The notes under the pieces were generated by a model. That model saw only the letters and a program-made list of their open reading frames with translations, did no database searches and was not told where the DNA came from. From positions 184,932-248,931 of the forward strand of contig NZ_JACCBX010000001.1 of the NCBI RefSeq assembly GCF_013409995.1: 64,000 nt of DNA, in the 5' to 3' direction. The stretch comes from Neobacillus driksii. Lineage in GTDB: Bacteria > Bacillota > Bacilli > Bacillales > Cytobacillaceae. The position numbers were made by a program, and so were the translations under genes. This document shows, in pieces, positions 27,278 through 36,580 of the stretch (positions are counted from its first letter, which is position 1; every line of letters starts with the position of its first letter).

Positions 27278-29539
27278 ATGCGCAGTTTACCAAAAGTTCA
27301 ATCAAAACTATTAACCAAATACGTCCTGTCCTATGTTCTAATGTTTTTCATCCCATTAATCACGACCAGTATGATCATTTATGAAAATTCAGCCAGCAGC
27401 CTGCAGGCCGGGATTGAACAGTCCAATATTGACAAGTTAAATCAGGTAAAAGCCATAACAGATGAGCGTATGGAAGAATTAGAAAAGCTCGCATTAAGAA
27501 TTTCCTATGATCCAAGGTTAACCCCCTTTATGGTGAACGATGGCTTTTACAGTAAAGAGGCCGTTGAAGAGTTAAATAAGTACAAGGCGAACAGTTCCAT
27601 CATCAAGGAATTGTTTCTTTATTATCATGGCGACCGTAATTTGTACTCCTCACAAGGCTCCTATTCACTTGAGACCTTCGAAAAGAAGTATGATTTTGCG
27701 AAAGGGAATAGTGGGAAAATCCGTACACTATTAGATAGTGATGTACCTGTCATTTCTCCTGCGGAACTTGTAAAAGTGAACGAAAATGAAATGGACAAGC
27801 TGCTAGTCTATCTGTACCCGTTGAAAAGGAGTCCTGCAACTCCATATGGTTCGGTCACTTATTTTATTGAAGAATCAGCCATGACTGATTTAATTAAGGA
27901 TACTTTAAGTGATTTTCAAGGGAATGCCTATATCTTTGACCATCAAAAAAATGTTTTAACCTCAACCATCAATTCTGCAGCACTTAGCAAAGCGGACATG
28001 CAAAAGCTTAACAACATTAAGGACGGCGTATCTAATCTTAAGATTAACGGGGAAGAGTTCTCGGTCGTCTCGGTTAAATCAAGCATCAGCGGCTGGACAT
28101 TTGTAACCGTCATGCCGACCCATCAGTTTTTTAAGAAAGTCATTAGTTTACAACGGTTGTTATGGATGATTCTAGCTTCGGTGATTATTTCCGGGATTGG
28201 CTTTTCCATCTTGCTAGCAAGAAAACAGTATCGTCCCATTCATAATCTATTGGACTTTATTAAATCGAATCAAATTTCACATATTGATGATATGAATGAA
28301 CTGGATACCATCAAGTTTACCATAGACAGGGTCTTTAAGGATCATGCCAGCCTAAGTGAGAAGATCGACAGCCAGGCTCCATATGTAAGGCATCAGTTTT
28401 TGATGCAGATTTTGAACGGGAAATTAACAGACGAAACCGAGATTAATAGGCTGCTAGAGTCTAATAGTATTCCTATGTACAAGGATGGTTATTTTGTTAC
28501 GGCTGTCTCATTAAGGAATCTAAATATGCAAGAACAGGAAGAAATGATTCACCTATTATCAAAGAAATCGTTTTTAAATGCAATCTGTTACGGAGTAGAA
28601 GTCGGTTATAAAGAGGCGATTGCTGTCATTGTCAGCATGGACAAGCCCTGTGAACCTTCGAAAGTGGTTGAAGATCTTCATGCATATATAAAGGAACATT
28701 TGGGACCTGAGCCGGTTTTTTCCGTCGGGAATGTCTATACGGACAAGAGCAGAATTAACCACTCCTTTATTGAGGCATTAGCGGCGCTTGAGTACCGCTT
28801 TATGCATGGTCATAAAAGGATTACGCACTTTGAGGAAATTACAAATTCAACTGAAAAGACCATCGGCTATCCAAAGGAAGAGCAAATAAAATTAGTTCAA
28901 AGCTTAAAGCAAGGGGATGGGATTGTTGCCCTTGAAGCAATGAATCATATGTTTGCAAGTATGATTGAAAAAGATATTTCAGTGCAAATGGTCAAGTGCA
29001 TCAGCTTTGACATCATTAATACAGTGTTAAAAGCAGCAATCGAAGCAGGTCTTGGGAATGGCAACCATCCTATCGGTCCGATTGTCGACTTTAATTCAAT
29101 TGAAGAGCTAGAAAAAAGACTTGAACCGGTTGTCATGGCCATTTGCAAGGATATCGAGAGGAAAAATGAGTGCTCAAGAAGCAGGCTCGGCAATGAAATT
29201 ATCGATTATATACAGAAGAATTTCTCTAATTATGATTTAAGCCTTGAAAGTACAGCGCAGCTGTTTAAATTGTCCACCTCCTATTTAAGTAGATTCTTCA
29301 AAGAACAGACAGGTGTCACATTTACACAGTATGTGTGGATTTTACGGTTTGAGCAGGTTAAGCGAAAATTGGCTAATACGGACGAAACCATTAGGGATAT
29401 TGTCCTTGAGGCAGGGTATATGGATGTAGCCAATTTTACAAGGAAATTTAAAAAAGCGGAAGGCGTTACACCAGGTCAATACCGTTCGCTCTACGGGGGA
29501 AAAAAACAATCCAATACCGATGAACAATTGAGGGGATAG
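27278..29539 (+). CDS. Membrane-anchored AraC-family regulator
   Basis: 753 residues. There is a membrane helix at about 14-36, an extracellular Cache-like sensor of about 250 residues, and a second helix at about 294-314. A cytoplasmic linker region follows, then an AraC double helix-turn-helix at about 637-738 ending GVTPGQYRS. This is the YtdP-like arrangement in which one protein senses outside and binds DNA inside. ATG 27278 follows AAAGGTGG; an in-frame TTG at 27236 falls within the cre-like site and is rejected. It lies between the DUF624/oxidoreductase operon and importer 2, both of which carry the same repeated boxes, so these are its likely targets. Confidence 0.87.
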   Translation: MRSLPKVQSKLLTKYVLSYVLMFFIPLITTSMIIYENSASSLQAGIEQSNIDKLNQVKAITDERMEELEKLALRISYDPRLTPFMVNDGFYSKEAVEELNKYKANSSIIKELFLYYHGDRNLYSSQGSYSLETFEKKYDFAKGNSGKIRTLLDSDVPVISPAELVKVNENEMDKLLVYLYPLKRSPATPYGSVTYFIEESAMTDLIKDTLSDFQGNAYIFDHQKNVLTSTINSAALSKADMQKLNNIKDGVSNLKINGEEFSVVSVKSSISGWTFVTVMPTHQFFKKVISLQRLLWMILASVIISGIGFSILLARKQYRPIHNLLDFIKSNQISHIDDMNELDTIKFTIDRVFKDHASLSEKIDSQAPYVRHQFLMQILNGKLTDETEINRLLESNSIPMYKDGYFVTAVSLRNLNMQEQEEMIHLLSKKSFLNAICYGVEVGYKEAIAVIVSMDKPCEPSKVVEDLHAYIKEHLGPEPVFSVGNVYTDKSRINHSFIEALAALEYRFMHGHKRITHFEEITNSTEKTIGYPKEEQIKLVQSLKQGDGIVALEAMNHMFASMIEKDISVQMVKCISFDIINTVLKAAIEAGLGNGNHPIGPIVDFNSIEELEKRLEPVVMAICKDIERKNECSRSRLGNEIIDYIQKNFSNYDLSLESTAQLFKLSTSYLSRFFKEQTGVTFTQYVWILRFEQVKRKLANTDETIRDIVLEAGYMDVANFTRKFKKAEGVTPGQYRSLYGGKKQSNTDEQLRG

Positions 29540-29567
29540 CCATTTCTTAGGCTATTCCTTTTTATTT
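29531..29567 (+). terminator. Terminator overlapping the AraC gene stop
   Basis: Stem 29531-29541 with 29550-29560 (core ATAGCC/GGCTAT plus flanking pairs, two of them G-T), 8-base loop, then a T-rich tail. The stop codon lies in the left arm. Confidence 0.75.
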
Positions 29568-29578
29568 AGAGAAAAGTA

Positions 29579-29691
29579 TAAAGTAACATACGAGGTTAAA
29601 AATGACATATTTGCTTCTAAAAGGCAGATGAGAATGCTGTATTGCCTATAGTACAAGCCTTTTACAACAAGAAACAAAAATCACATATTTA
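29579..29691 (+). promoter_or_regulatory. Putative AraC boxes upstream of importer 2
   Basis: TAAAGTAACATAC (29579-29591) and AAAAATGACATATTTG (29598-29613) are direct repeats 19 bases apart; AAAAATCACATATTTA (29676-29691) is a third copy. The first pair has nearly the spacing of the pair at 23233. They are just downstream of the AraC regulator gene. Confidence 0.55.
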
Positions 29692-29764
29692 TTTCATTCG
29701 TCATTCTCAGGTAGAGTTAGCATATAAGCAAGCGGTTTCAAAGGAAAAAGGAGGGGGAGATAAA

Positions 29765-30766
29765 GTGAATGGTGCTAAGGTAACAACGAATCAAACAGAC
29801 GCACTATTAGATGTAGGACTGCGGTCCAAAGAGCCTAAGCTGGAAGAAAAAATTAATATAAGGAAGAAAAGGATGAAGAAAATCCTGCGAAATTGGGAAC
29901 TGTATTTATTTCTTCTACCAACAGTCGCCTACTTCATTATTTTCGCCTATGTACCGATGTACGGTGTGCAAATTGCCTTTAAAGATTTCATCCCGACAAA
30001 TGGAATATGGGGAAGTGAATGGGTTGGCTTCAAACATTTTACACATTTTTTCGAGTCCTATTATTTTTGGGATCTAATCAAAAACACACTTGGAATCAGT
30101 GTCTATGAAATGATTATTGGATTCCCCTTGCCAATTTTATTAGCGCTTTCAATTAATGAAGCGAAAGATGGTCTATTTAAACGGACGGTTCAAACGGTCA
30201 CATATGCACCACATTTTATTTCCGTTGTTGTAATGGCTGGAATGATTATCGCCTTTTTATCACCTTCAACGGGGATGATCAATCACGTTTTGGTCTTTTT
30301 CGGACTTGAACCGATTGCCTTTTTGAGCGATCCGAAATGGTTTAAAACGGTTTATGTATTTTCAGGTGTGTGGCAAGGGACAGGCTGGGGAACGATTATC
30401 TACTTGGCCGCATTAGCAGGAGTTGACCAACAGCTTCATGAAGCAGCAATTGTCGATGGTGCGAGCCGCCTGCAGCGTATTTGGCACATTAATATACCTG
30501 CCCTTGTTCCAACGATGGTCATTCTCTTCATTTTAAACATGGGAAGTATTTTAGGCGTTAGTTTTGAAAAAATCCTATTGTTACAGAATTCGCTTAATAT
30601 GGATTCGTCGAATGTCATTGCCACATTTGTCTATAAAGCAGGACTTTTGGATGCCCAATACAGCTTTGCGGCAGCAGTCGGTTTATTTAACTCTGTCATT
30701 AGTGCGATTCTTTTAGTCGTTGTGAATCAAATTGCCCGCAAGAAGAGCGAAACAAGTCTATGGTAA
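29765..30766 (+). CDS. ABC sugar importer 2, LplB-type permease
   Basis: 333 residues with six membrane helices and the EAA-loop motif EAAIVDGASRLQRIWHINIP. I chose GTG 29765, which lies 10 bases after AGGAGG at 29749-29754, instead of the longer open frame from 29642 that has no ribosome site and crosses the regulatory boxes. It heads an operon with a YtcP-type permease 12 bases downstream and a binding lipoprotein. The N-terminal 35 residues are polar and variable, as usual for LplB proteins. Confidence 0.87.
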   Translation: MNGAKVTTNQTDALLDVGLRSKEPKLEEKINIRKKRMKKILRNWELYLFLLPTVAYFIIFAYVPMYGVQIAFKDFIPTNGIWGSEWVGFKHFTHFFESYYFWDLIKNTLGISVYEMIIGFPLPILLALSINEAKDGLFKRTVQTVTYAPHFISVVVMAGMIIAFLSPSTGMINHVLVFFGLEPIAFLSDPKWFKTVYVFSGVWQGTGWGTIIYLAALAGVDQQLHEAAIVDGASRLQRIWHINIPALVPTMVILFILNMGSILGVSFEKILLLQNSLNMDSSNVIATFVYKAGLLDAQYSFAAAVGLFNSVISAILLVVVNQIARKKSETSLW

Positions 30767-30778
30767 GGGGGAGCATCC

Positions 30779-31690
30779 ATGAGTACAGTTATTAAAGATA
30801 CGAAGGCCGATAAAGTCTTCAAGATTCTCAATTATTCATTCTTATTTTTTGCGTTCATTATTGTCTTATATCCGTTGATTTATATTATCAGCGCCTCTGT
30901 CAGCAATCCCTCCGAGGTTAGCTCGGGGAAGATGTGGTTATTTCCAAAGGGAGTTACCTGGGAAGGATATAAGTTAATTCTTCAAAATGATCTTATTTGG
31001 AAAGGTTATCTAAATACCATCTTTTATACCGTACTCGGAACAATGGTAAACTTATTGTTCACCATCCCGGCAGCCTACGCTCTTTCACGCAAAGATTTGG
31101 CTGGAAGAAATCTATTCATGGGATTGTTCGTCTTTACGATGTTTTTCAGCGGTGGATTGATTCCTTCCTACTTGTTAATCAAGAATCTTGGCATGATTGA
31201 TACGATTTGGGCGATGATTATCCCGGGAGCCTGTTCAGTTTGGAATCTGATTGTCACCCGCGTCTTTTTCCAGGTTTCCATTCCAAAGGAGCTGGAAGAA
31301 GCAGCTGCAATTGACGGGTGCACGAATATGAAATTGTTTGTTAGAATCATTCTGCCATTATCCACTCCGATTATTGCTGTTATGGCTTTGTTTTACGGAG
31401 TCGGACATTGGAATAGTTACTTTGATGCATTAATTTATCTCTCTAATAAAGATCTTTACCCGCTTCAGTTAGTATTGCGTGAAATCTTAGTTGTTCAGTC
31501 GATGACAGCTGAAATGGCGGGTAATGGGATGTCGAGTTCCGTTGCCGAAGCCGCACACCACAAGGCGGAACTTGCGGCCATTATCAAATATGGGGTCATG
31601 ATTGTTTCAACACTGCCAATCATTATTGTCTACCCGTTCCTACAGCGCTTTTTTGTAAAAGGGGTCATGATTGGGTCTGTAAAAGGTTGA
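30779..31690 (+). CDS. ABC sugar importer 2, YtcP-type permease
   Basis: 303 residues, six membrane helices, EAA-loop EEAAAIDGCTNMKLFVRIIL, and the closing GVMIGSVKG typical of YtcP proteins. It partners the 29765 permease; GGGGGAG precedes its ATG. It resembles the importer 3 permease at 47263 more than that of importer 1, which suggests importers 2 and 3 share a more recent ancestor. Confidence 0.88.
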   Translation: MSTVIKDTKADKVFKILNYSFLFFAFIIVLYPLIYIISASVSNPSEVSSGKMWLFPKGVTWEGYKLILQNDLIWKGYLNTIFYTVLGTMVNLLFTIPAAYALSRKDLAGRNLFMGLFVFTMFFSGGLIPSYLLIKNLGMIDTIWAMIIPGACSVWNLIVTRVFFQVSIPKELEEAAAIDGCTNMKLFVRIILPLSTPIIAVMALFYGVGHWNSYFDALIYLSNKDLYPLQLVLREILVVQSMTAEMAGNGMSSSVAEAAHHKAELAAIIKYGVMIVSTLPIIIVYPFLQRFFVKGVMIGSVKG

Positions 31691-31813
31691 TCTGCCACGA
31701 ATTTGAGAATGATCTGGATTCAGCAGTTCATTTAGGGAGGTGGTTTTGGCAAGGGCTACAGTTAGTTAGAGGCCATTAGGTAATTTTTTTATAAATGAAA
31801 GGGGTCAAGGAGA

Positions 31814-33394
31814 ATGAGGAAATCTCTTAGTGTCATCATGTCCGTTCTATTAATTATTTCTATGCTTGCAGCTTGTTCGTCAAAGTCAAACTCTAATGAA
31901 GGTGCTAAGGAAAAAGTTAACATTAACAAAGAAGGCTATCCAATTGTAGATCAGAAACTAACCATGTCGATGATGGGTCCGGATGTGGGCCAAGCAAAAT
32001 GGGAGGACATGGCTTTCTTTAAAGAAATGGAAAAGATGACAAATGTTCATTATAAATTTACCACACCACCGTTAAGTGATTTTCCAACCAAATTGAATCT
32101 AGCTTTTGCAAGTGATGAGATTCCGGATGTTCTTTTCGGTGGTTCCTTAACAGCCGACCAAGAGGTTAAATACGGGAAACAAGGAACATTAATTCCACTT
32201 GAAGATTTAATTGAAAAATATGCTCCAAATATTCAAAAAGTTTTTGAGGAATATCCTGACGTGAAGAAGTCCATTACGACCGTTGATGGTCATATCTATG
32301 CCTTGCCAATGATTGACAAGAATGCTGTTTGGTACATGGGACCGCTATGGGTAAACGGCAAGTGGCTTGAAGCCTTAAATGTGACTGAATTGCCTAAAAC
32401 AACCGATGAATTATACACTTTGTTAAAACGCTTTAAAACAGAAGATCCAAATGGGAACGGGAAAGCTGACGAAATCCCATTCACTTCTATTAAACTAGAT
32501 GATTCTAGACAATGGCTTTTAGGTGCCTTCGGTTTCACGAATTGGGGTATTGAAGAAATTAAAGGAAACGTTGTTTTTACACCGCAAGAAAAGGGATATT
32601 TAGAATACCTTAAATTCATGAATAAGTTGTATTCCGAAAAATTAATGGATCCGGAAACATTCTCACAATCCAATGAACAAAAGAAGGCAAAAGGACAAGC
32701 CAATCAATTAGGGTTATTCCAAGACTGGTTCTCCTACTTTACTACCGGGGATAAAGAAGAAGATGCGATGGATGATCCAATGTATCAACCAGTTAAGAGT
32801 GACATTGTTGACCAACCAGTTATGCCGCTAAGCCCTGGTATTTACCGCGGTCAATTTGCCATAACCAACAAAGCAGCTAATCCTGCTGCTGCGATTCGCT
32901 GGGTAGATTACCTCTATTCAAAAGAAGGGAATGAGCTGATTAAAATCGGTAAAGATGGCGATGTCTGGTCATGGGTAGACAAGAGCGCTGGTACAAGAAA
33001 AATGAATGAATCACCAATTGCTGGTAAAACCATTGAAGATTATCGTGGAACAACTACACCTGACTTTGGAATCAACGTACCGGGATACCGTGAGAAGATT
33101 GAAGGATTCCCTGTTCCTGAATTCCAGAATTTCCTTGATAAAGAAACCGATAACAAGATTAAGCCATATGCAAAAATTCCATATCCGCTTGTTTACTTAA
33201 CTTCTGAAGAGCAAGATGAAGTAAGCCGAATAAAGTCTGATTTGGAAACATATGTACAGCAAATGGAAGCGAAATTTATCACAGGCACTGAGCCATTATC
33301 TAACTGGGATAAATATGTGAAAACAATGAATGACATGGGCTCAGATAAATTAGTGAAGATTTATCAAAAAGCATATGATCGTTGGAACAAATAA
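31814..33394 (+). CDS. ABC sugar importer 2, solute-binding lipoprotein
   Basis: 526 residues with signal peptide and lipobox MLAAC (Cys21 lipidated). It is an LplA-like extracellular binding protein. FKTEDPNGNGKADEIPF is a calcium-loop-like stretch that also occurs, nearly unchanged, in the importer 3 protein and is common in this family. A 123-base gap separates it from the permease. It would present oligosaccharides to importer 2. Ligand unknown. Confidence 0.87.
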   Translation: MRKSLSVIMSVLLIISMLAACSSKSNSNEGAKEKVNINKEGYPIVDQKLTMSMMGPDVGQAKWEDMAFFKEMEKMTNVHYKFTTPPLSDFPTKLNLAFASDEIPDVLFGGSLTADQEVKYGKQGTLIPLEDLIEKYAPNIQKVFEEYPDVKKSITTVDGHIYALPMIDKNAVWYMGPLWVNGKWLEALNVTELPKTTDELYTLLKRFKTEDPNGNGKADEIPFTSIKLDDSRQWLLGAFGFTNWGIEEIKGNVVFTPQEKGYLEYLKFMNKLYSEKLMDPETFSQSNEQKKAKGQANQLGLFQDWFSYFTTGDKEEDAMDDPMYQPVKSDIVDQPVMPLSPGIYRGQFAITNKAANPAAAIRWVDYLYSKEGNELIKIGKDGDVWSWVDKSAGTRKMNESPIAGKTIEDYRGTTTPDFGINVPGYREKIEGFPVPEFQNFLDKETDNKIKPYAKIPYPLVYLTSEEQDEVSRIKSDLETYVQQMEAKFITGTEPLSNWDKYVKTMNDMGSDKLVKIYQKAYDRWNK

Positions 33395-33410
33395 GGAAGT
33401 TTGATTTTTA

Positions 33411-33462
33411 AGATAAGGCTCGTACTGTTGACAACAATGGATACGGGCCTGTCTTTATTCAT
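33411..33462 (+). terminator. Possible terminator after importer 2
   Basis: AAGATAAGGCTCGTAC and ATACGGGCCTGTCTT form a long stem with a bulge and G-T pairs around a loop, followed by TTATTC. It would separate importer 2 from the hydrolase operon, with some readthrough. Confidence 0.5.
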
Positions 33463-33478
33463 GAAGGGGGAACTAACC

Positions 33479-36400
33479 ATGGCTGTTATCTTTTATGACG
33501 AATCATTTCCGTTTGACGGACAAAGACCGTCACTAGAAATTATCCAAAAACTTTCAAAGCAGGCCACGATTGTAAAGGCAGAGGAATTGGAGCATGCTTT
33601 GACGGATCAAATAGAATCTTTCATTCATTTGCATGGTTCTTTTTTTCCAAAAAACGCATGGGGCGCTATTCAAGCTTTTTTACAAAAAGGAAAGGGATTC
33701 GTCTCCATCGGGGCTGCACCGTTGCGCCAGCCTTGTAATCTAGTAAACGGAAGCTGGATCCCTGAACGCGAACAAACGGCCTATCATATGGAACTGAATA
33801 TTCACGAGGTACTAAAGGTTGATCAGAAACCGATTGAAACATTAGCTGCCAACCAAGACATCCCAATTTTTCACGGGATGGAAGAGCTATTCACGATTCA
33901 GGATACCTCGAATTTTATCCTGCATCCGACGAAGACGTCCTCTATTGAAGCGGAAATGGGTTCGTGCGGGCCGATGGATGCAAGGATTTTCCCACTATTA
34001 AAGGGAATTTCCAGTTCCGGGCGTGAGGTGGCCGCCCCTGCTGTTTTAATTGAAAACTATGGCGGCATGTTTACCGGCGGACGTTGGGTGTTTATCAATC
34101 AGCTTTTAACAGAATCGTTTTGGTCTGAAAAAGGCTGTCAATTTTTAAAAAAACTGACGGACGTAACAACGCTTGGTGTAACGGAATTTTGGCTGAAGAC
34201 GAATTACGCAACCTATTACGACCATGAAGTACCGACCATTACCTTGCAGACCCAATCCTTATTGAAGGAAAAATCGGAATGGAGCGTAAAACTTCAGTTA
34301 AAAAAGGATGGAACGATCCTTGAAACACGGAGCCTTGAAGTGACTGTAACGGATGAACTTGACTTACGGACGATCACCCTACATACGAAGGAATTTAAGC
34401 CGGGATTTTATGAACTAACCTGCCGGTTCACGAGCGAAGCGGGGGAAGAAAGAATTCTTCATCAGGGATTCTGGTATATGGATCGCGAATTGCTTGAAAG
34501 TGGTGAAGTGCTCACGTGCGGCCGGGATTATTTTTTAAAAAATAACAAGCCGTTTCCGATTGTCGGCATGACGTATATGACGTCCGATGTTGCCCGGAAT
34601 TTTCTATTCCTGCCGAACCCAAGTGTGTGGAATCAGGATTTCCAATCAATGGCGGGTGCGGGGATTAATTATGTGCGGACAGGCATTTGGACAGCTTGGC
34701 GGCAGATGATGTTTGTCGATGGCCATATGAGTGAGGGTGTCTTACGGGCAATCGATGCCTTTATCCTAACGGCGAAGCAGCATGAAATCGAGTTAACATT
34801 TAACTTTTTCTCGTTCACGCCCGAAGCATGGGATGGGAAAAATCCATATCTCGACCCAAGAAGTGTGGCGGCCCAAAAAAGATTTATTACGGCCATTGTT
34901 TCGCGGCACAGGACCACGAAGAATGTGCATTGGGATCTGATTAATGAACCCTCGTTGTTTAATCCTAACCAAACCTTTGCCGGACCAAGAACACTTCATG
35001 ATGCGTTTGATGTCCGCGACTATCAAGAATGGGTGCGAAACCGCCATGGCGATATCGCCCATGTCCAGGAACGCTGGAATATGACACCGGCTGAACTGCC
35101 TTCTTTTTCAAGTGTCAGACCGCCGCTTGCGAGTGAAGTCAATTCGCATATCATGGACATGGCTTCTGGGAAAAAAGGCTTGAAATGGCTGGATTACACG
35201 TTATACACAATGGACAAACATAATCAGTGGGCGCAGCAGCTTTCGTCGACGATTAAAAAATTGGCAGGTGACCACCTAGTAACGGTTGGACAGGATGAAG
35301 CGTTAGCAGGACAGCGTCCATCACCGTTATTTTATGGGAAGGCCGTTGATTACACGAGCAATCACTCGTGGTGGATGATGGATCAACTGCTCTGGGACGG
35401 GATTTTTGCCAAGACGTTTGATAAACCAAACTTGATTCAAGAAACCGGAACTATGTATGTGGAAAAACCGAATAACCACGCGAAACGGTCAGAGGAAGAG
35501 CTTCGCAACATCCTTGAACGCAAGTATGCCTATGCATTTGCGGGGGGCAATGCCGGTGCGGTTCAATGGGTGTGGAATACGAATTATTTTATGAATAATA
35601 TTAATGAATCTAACATTGGGGCGTTGCGGGCAGACGGAACGGAGAAGCCGGAGACCAATGTTTCGTATGATTTTGGTCAGTTTATCAAGGAAACCGGGCA
35701 TCTGTTCCGCGGCAGGGAACTTGAGGATATTGCGGTTGTGTTCCCGTATTCGAATGATTTTTCCAACAGAAGATTTGCGTTTGAGGCGACTACAAAATTA
35801 ACGAGAGTCTTGTGCTATGAGTTAAATCAGCCATTCCGGGCTGTTAGCGAATATGATCTATCCGTTTTGGCGGAGGAGCCGCCGAAGCTCATCATCGTGC
35901 CAAGTCCGCATAACTTTAGTACATCGGCTTTGAAGGAAGTCCTGGCGTTTGTCAAATCTCATAAGGTTACCTTATTGTTTACGGGACCAGTAAGCATTGA
36001 TGAATATTGGAATGAAACAAACCGTGTTGCCGAGGAGCTTGCCATTGCAACGAGGTGTGTCAATGTATTGCGCGAGGAAATGCTGCAGATTGACGGAACA
36101 GCCACTGCCGTTTCCTTCGGCGGGACAAAGATTGCCGAGTTGGTGAAGGAAATCGGTGCTGATGAAAAAGGAATTCTGTCAGTGAAGGAATTTGCGTTTG
36201 GCAAAGGAACCATCATTTGGTCACCGCTGCCGATGGAGTTAAATGAACGATCTGCATCGATTGCTGCCTTATATCAATATGCGCTGAGAAATGCCGGAAT
36301 TTCCGAGCATCTTATCTGGAATGAAGGGGACTTTCCAGGAGTTTATGGCAGAAAATTAGAATTCGAACAGGGCTCCCTCTTCATCTTTGTTTCCGAATTT

Positions 36401-36580
36401 AGTTCCGATGCGAATGTGTCAGTGACCGACCCGAAGCCGGGGCAAACGTATGAATTTTTGCTGGAATCGGAACGCAGTGTCTTATTTGCGGCAGACAAGA
36501 CGGGAGAAATCATAGGGATTTACAGAGGAGACGAAGTAAAGATCAATGCACGAAGGACGAATGAGGTGGGAATGAAATGA
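33479..36580 (+). CDS. Large multidomain clan GH-A glycoside hydrolase (family not assigned)
   Basis: 1033 residues, no signal peptide. Residues 1-235 look like a glutamine-amidotransferase-like (ThuA/GH42 middle-domain-like) fold. A beta domain follows to about 345, then a TIM barrel at about 350-690. The barrel carries Glu490 in WDLINEPS, the expected acid/base, and Glu655 in LIQETGTMY, the expected nucleophile, so it is a retaining clan GH-A enzyme. Another Rossmann-like domain with FPYSNDF near 745 recalls the GH42 trimerisation domain. I cannot place it in a numbered family. Beta-mannosidase or beta-galactosidase activity is possible; as a neighbour of AGA, GH38 and GH125 it is a candidate for Man-beta-GlcNAc cleavage. 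ATG 33479 follows AAGGGGGAA; the longer frame from 33401 overlaps a hairpin. It shares ATGA with the next gene. Confidence 0.75.
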   Translation: MAVIFYDESFPFDGQRPSLEIIQKLSKQATIVKAEELEHALTDQIESFIHLHGSFFPKNAWGAIQAFLQKGKGFVSIGAAPLRQPCNLVNGSWIPEREQTAYHMELNIHEVLKVDQKPIETLAANQDIPIFHGMEELFTIQDTSNFILHPTKTSSIEAEMGSCGPMDARIFPLLKGISSSGREVAAPAVLIENYGGMFTGGRWVFINQLLTESFWSEKGCQFLKKLTDVTTLGVTEFWLKTNYATYYDHEVPTITLQTQSLLKEKSEWSVKLQLKKDGTILETRSLEVTVTDELDLRTITLHTKEFKPGFYELTCRFTSEAGEERILHQGFWYMDRELLESGEVLTCGRDYFLKNNKPFPIVGMTYMTSDVARNFLFLPNPSVWNQDFQSMAGAGINYVRTGIWTAWRQMMFVDGHMSEGVLRAIDAFILTAKQHEIELTFNFFSFTPEAWDGKNPYLDPRSVAAQKRFITAIVSRHRTTKNVHWDLINEPSLFNPNQTFAGPRTLHDAFDVRDYQEWVRNRHGDIAHVQERWNMTPAELPSFSSVRPPLASEVNSHIMDMASGKKGLKWLDYTLYTMDKHNQWAQQLSSTIKKLAGDHLVTVGQDEALAGQRPSPLFYGKAVDYTSNHSWWMMDQLLWDGIFAKTFDKPNLIQETGTMYVEKPNNHAKRSEEELRNILERKYAYAFAGGNAGAVQWVWNTNYFMNNINESNIGALRADGTEKPETNVSYDFGQFIKETGHLFRGRELEDIAVVFPYSNDFSNRRFAFEATTKLTRVLCYELNQPFRAVSEYDLSVLAEEPPKLIIVPSPHNFSTSALKEVLAFVKSHKVTLLFTGPVSIDEYWNETNRVAEELAIATRCVNVLREEMLQIDGTATAVSFGGTKIAELVKEIGADEKGILSVKEFAFGKGTIIWSPLPMELNERSASIAALYQYALRNAGISEHLIWNEGDFPGVYGRKLEFEQGSLFIFVSEFSSDANVSVTDPKPGQTYEFLLESERSVLFAADKTGEIIGIYRGDEVKINARRTNEVGMK

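Noticed and set aside
32296-32703. 135-codon open frame on the minus strand
   Set aside because: Fully inside the importer 2 binding-protein gene on the other strand, low-complexity product, no start signal.
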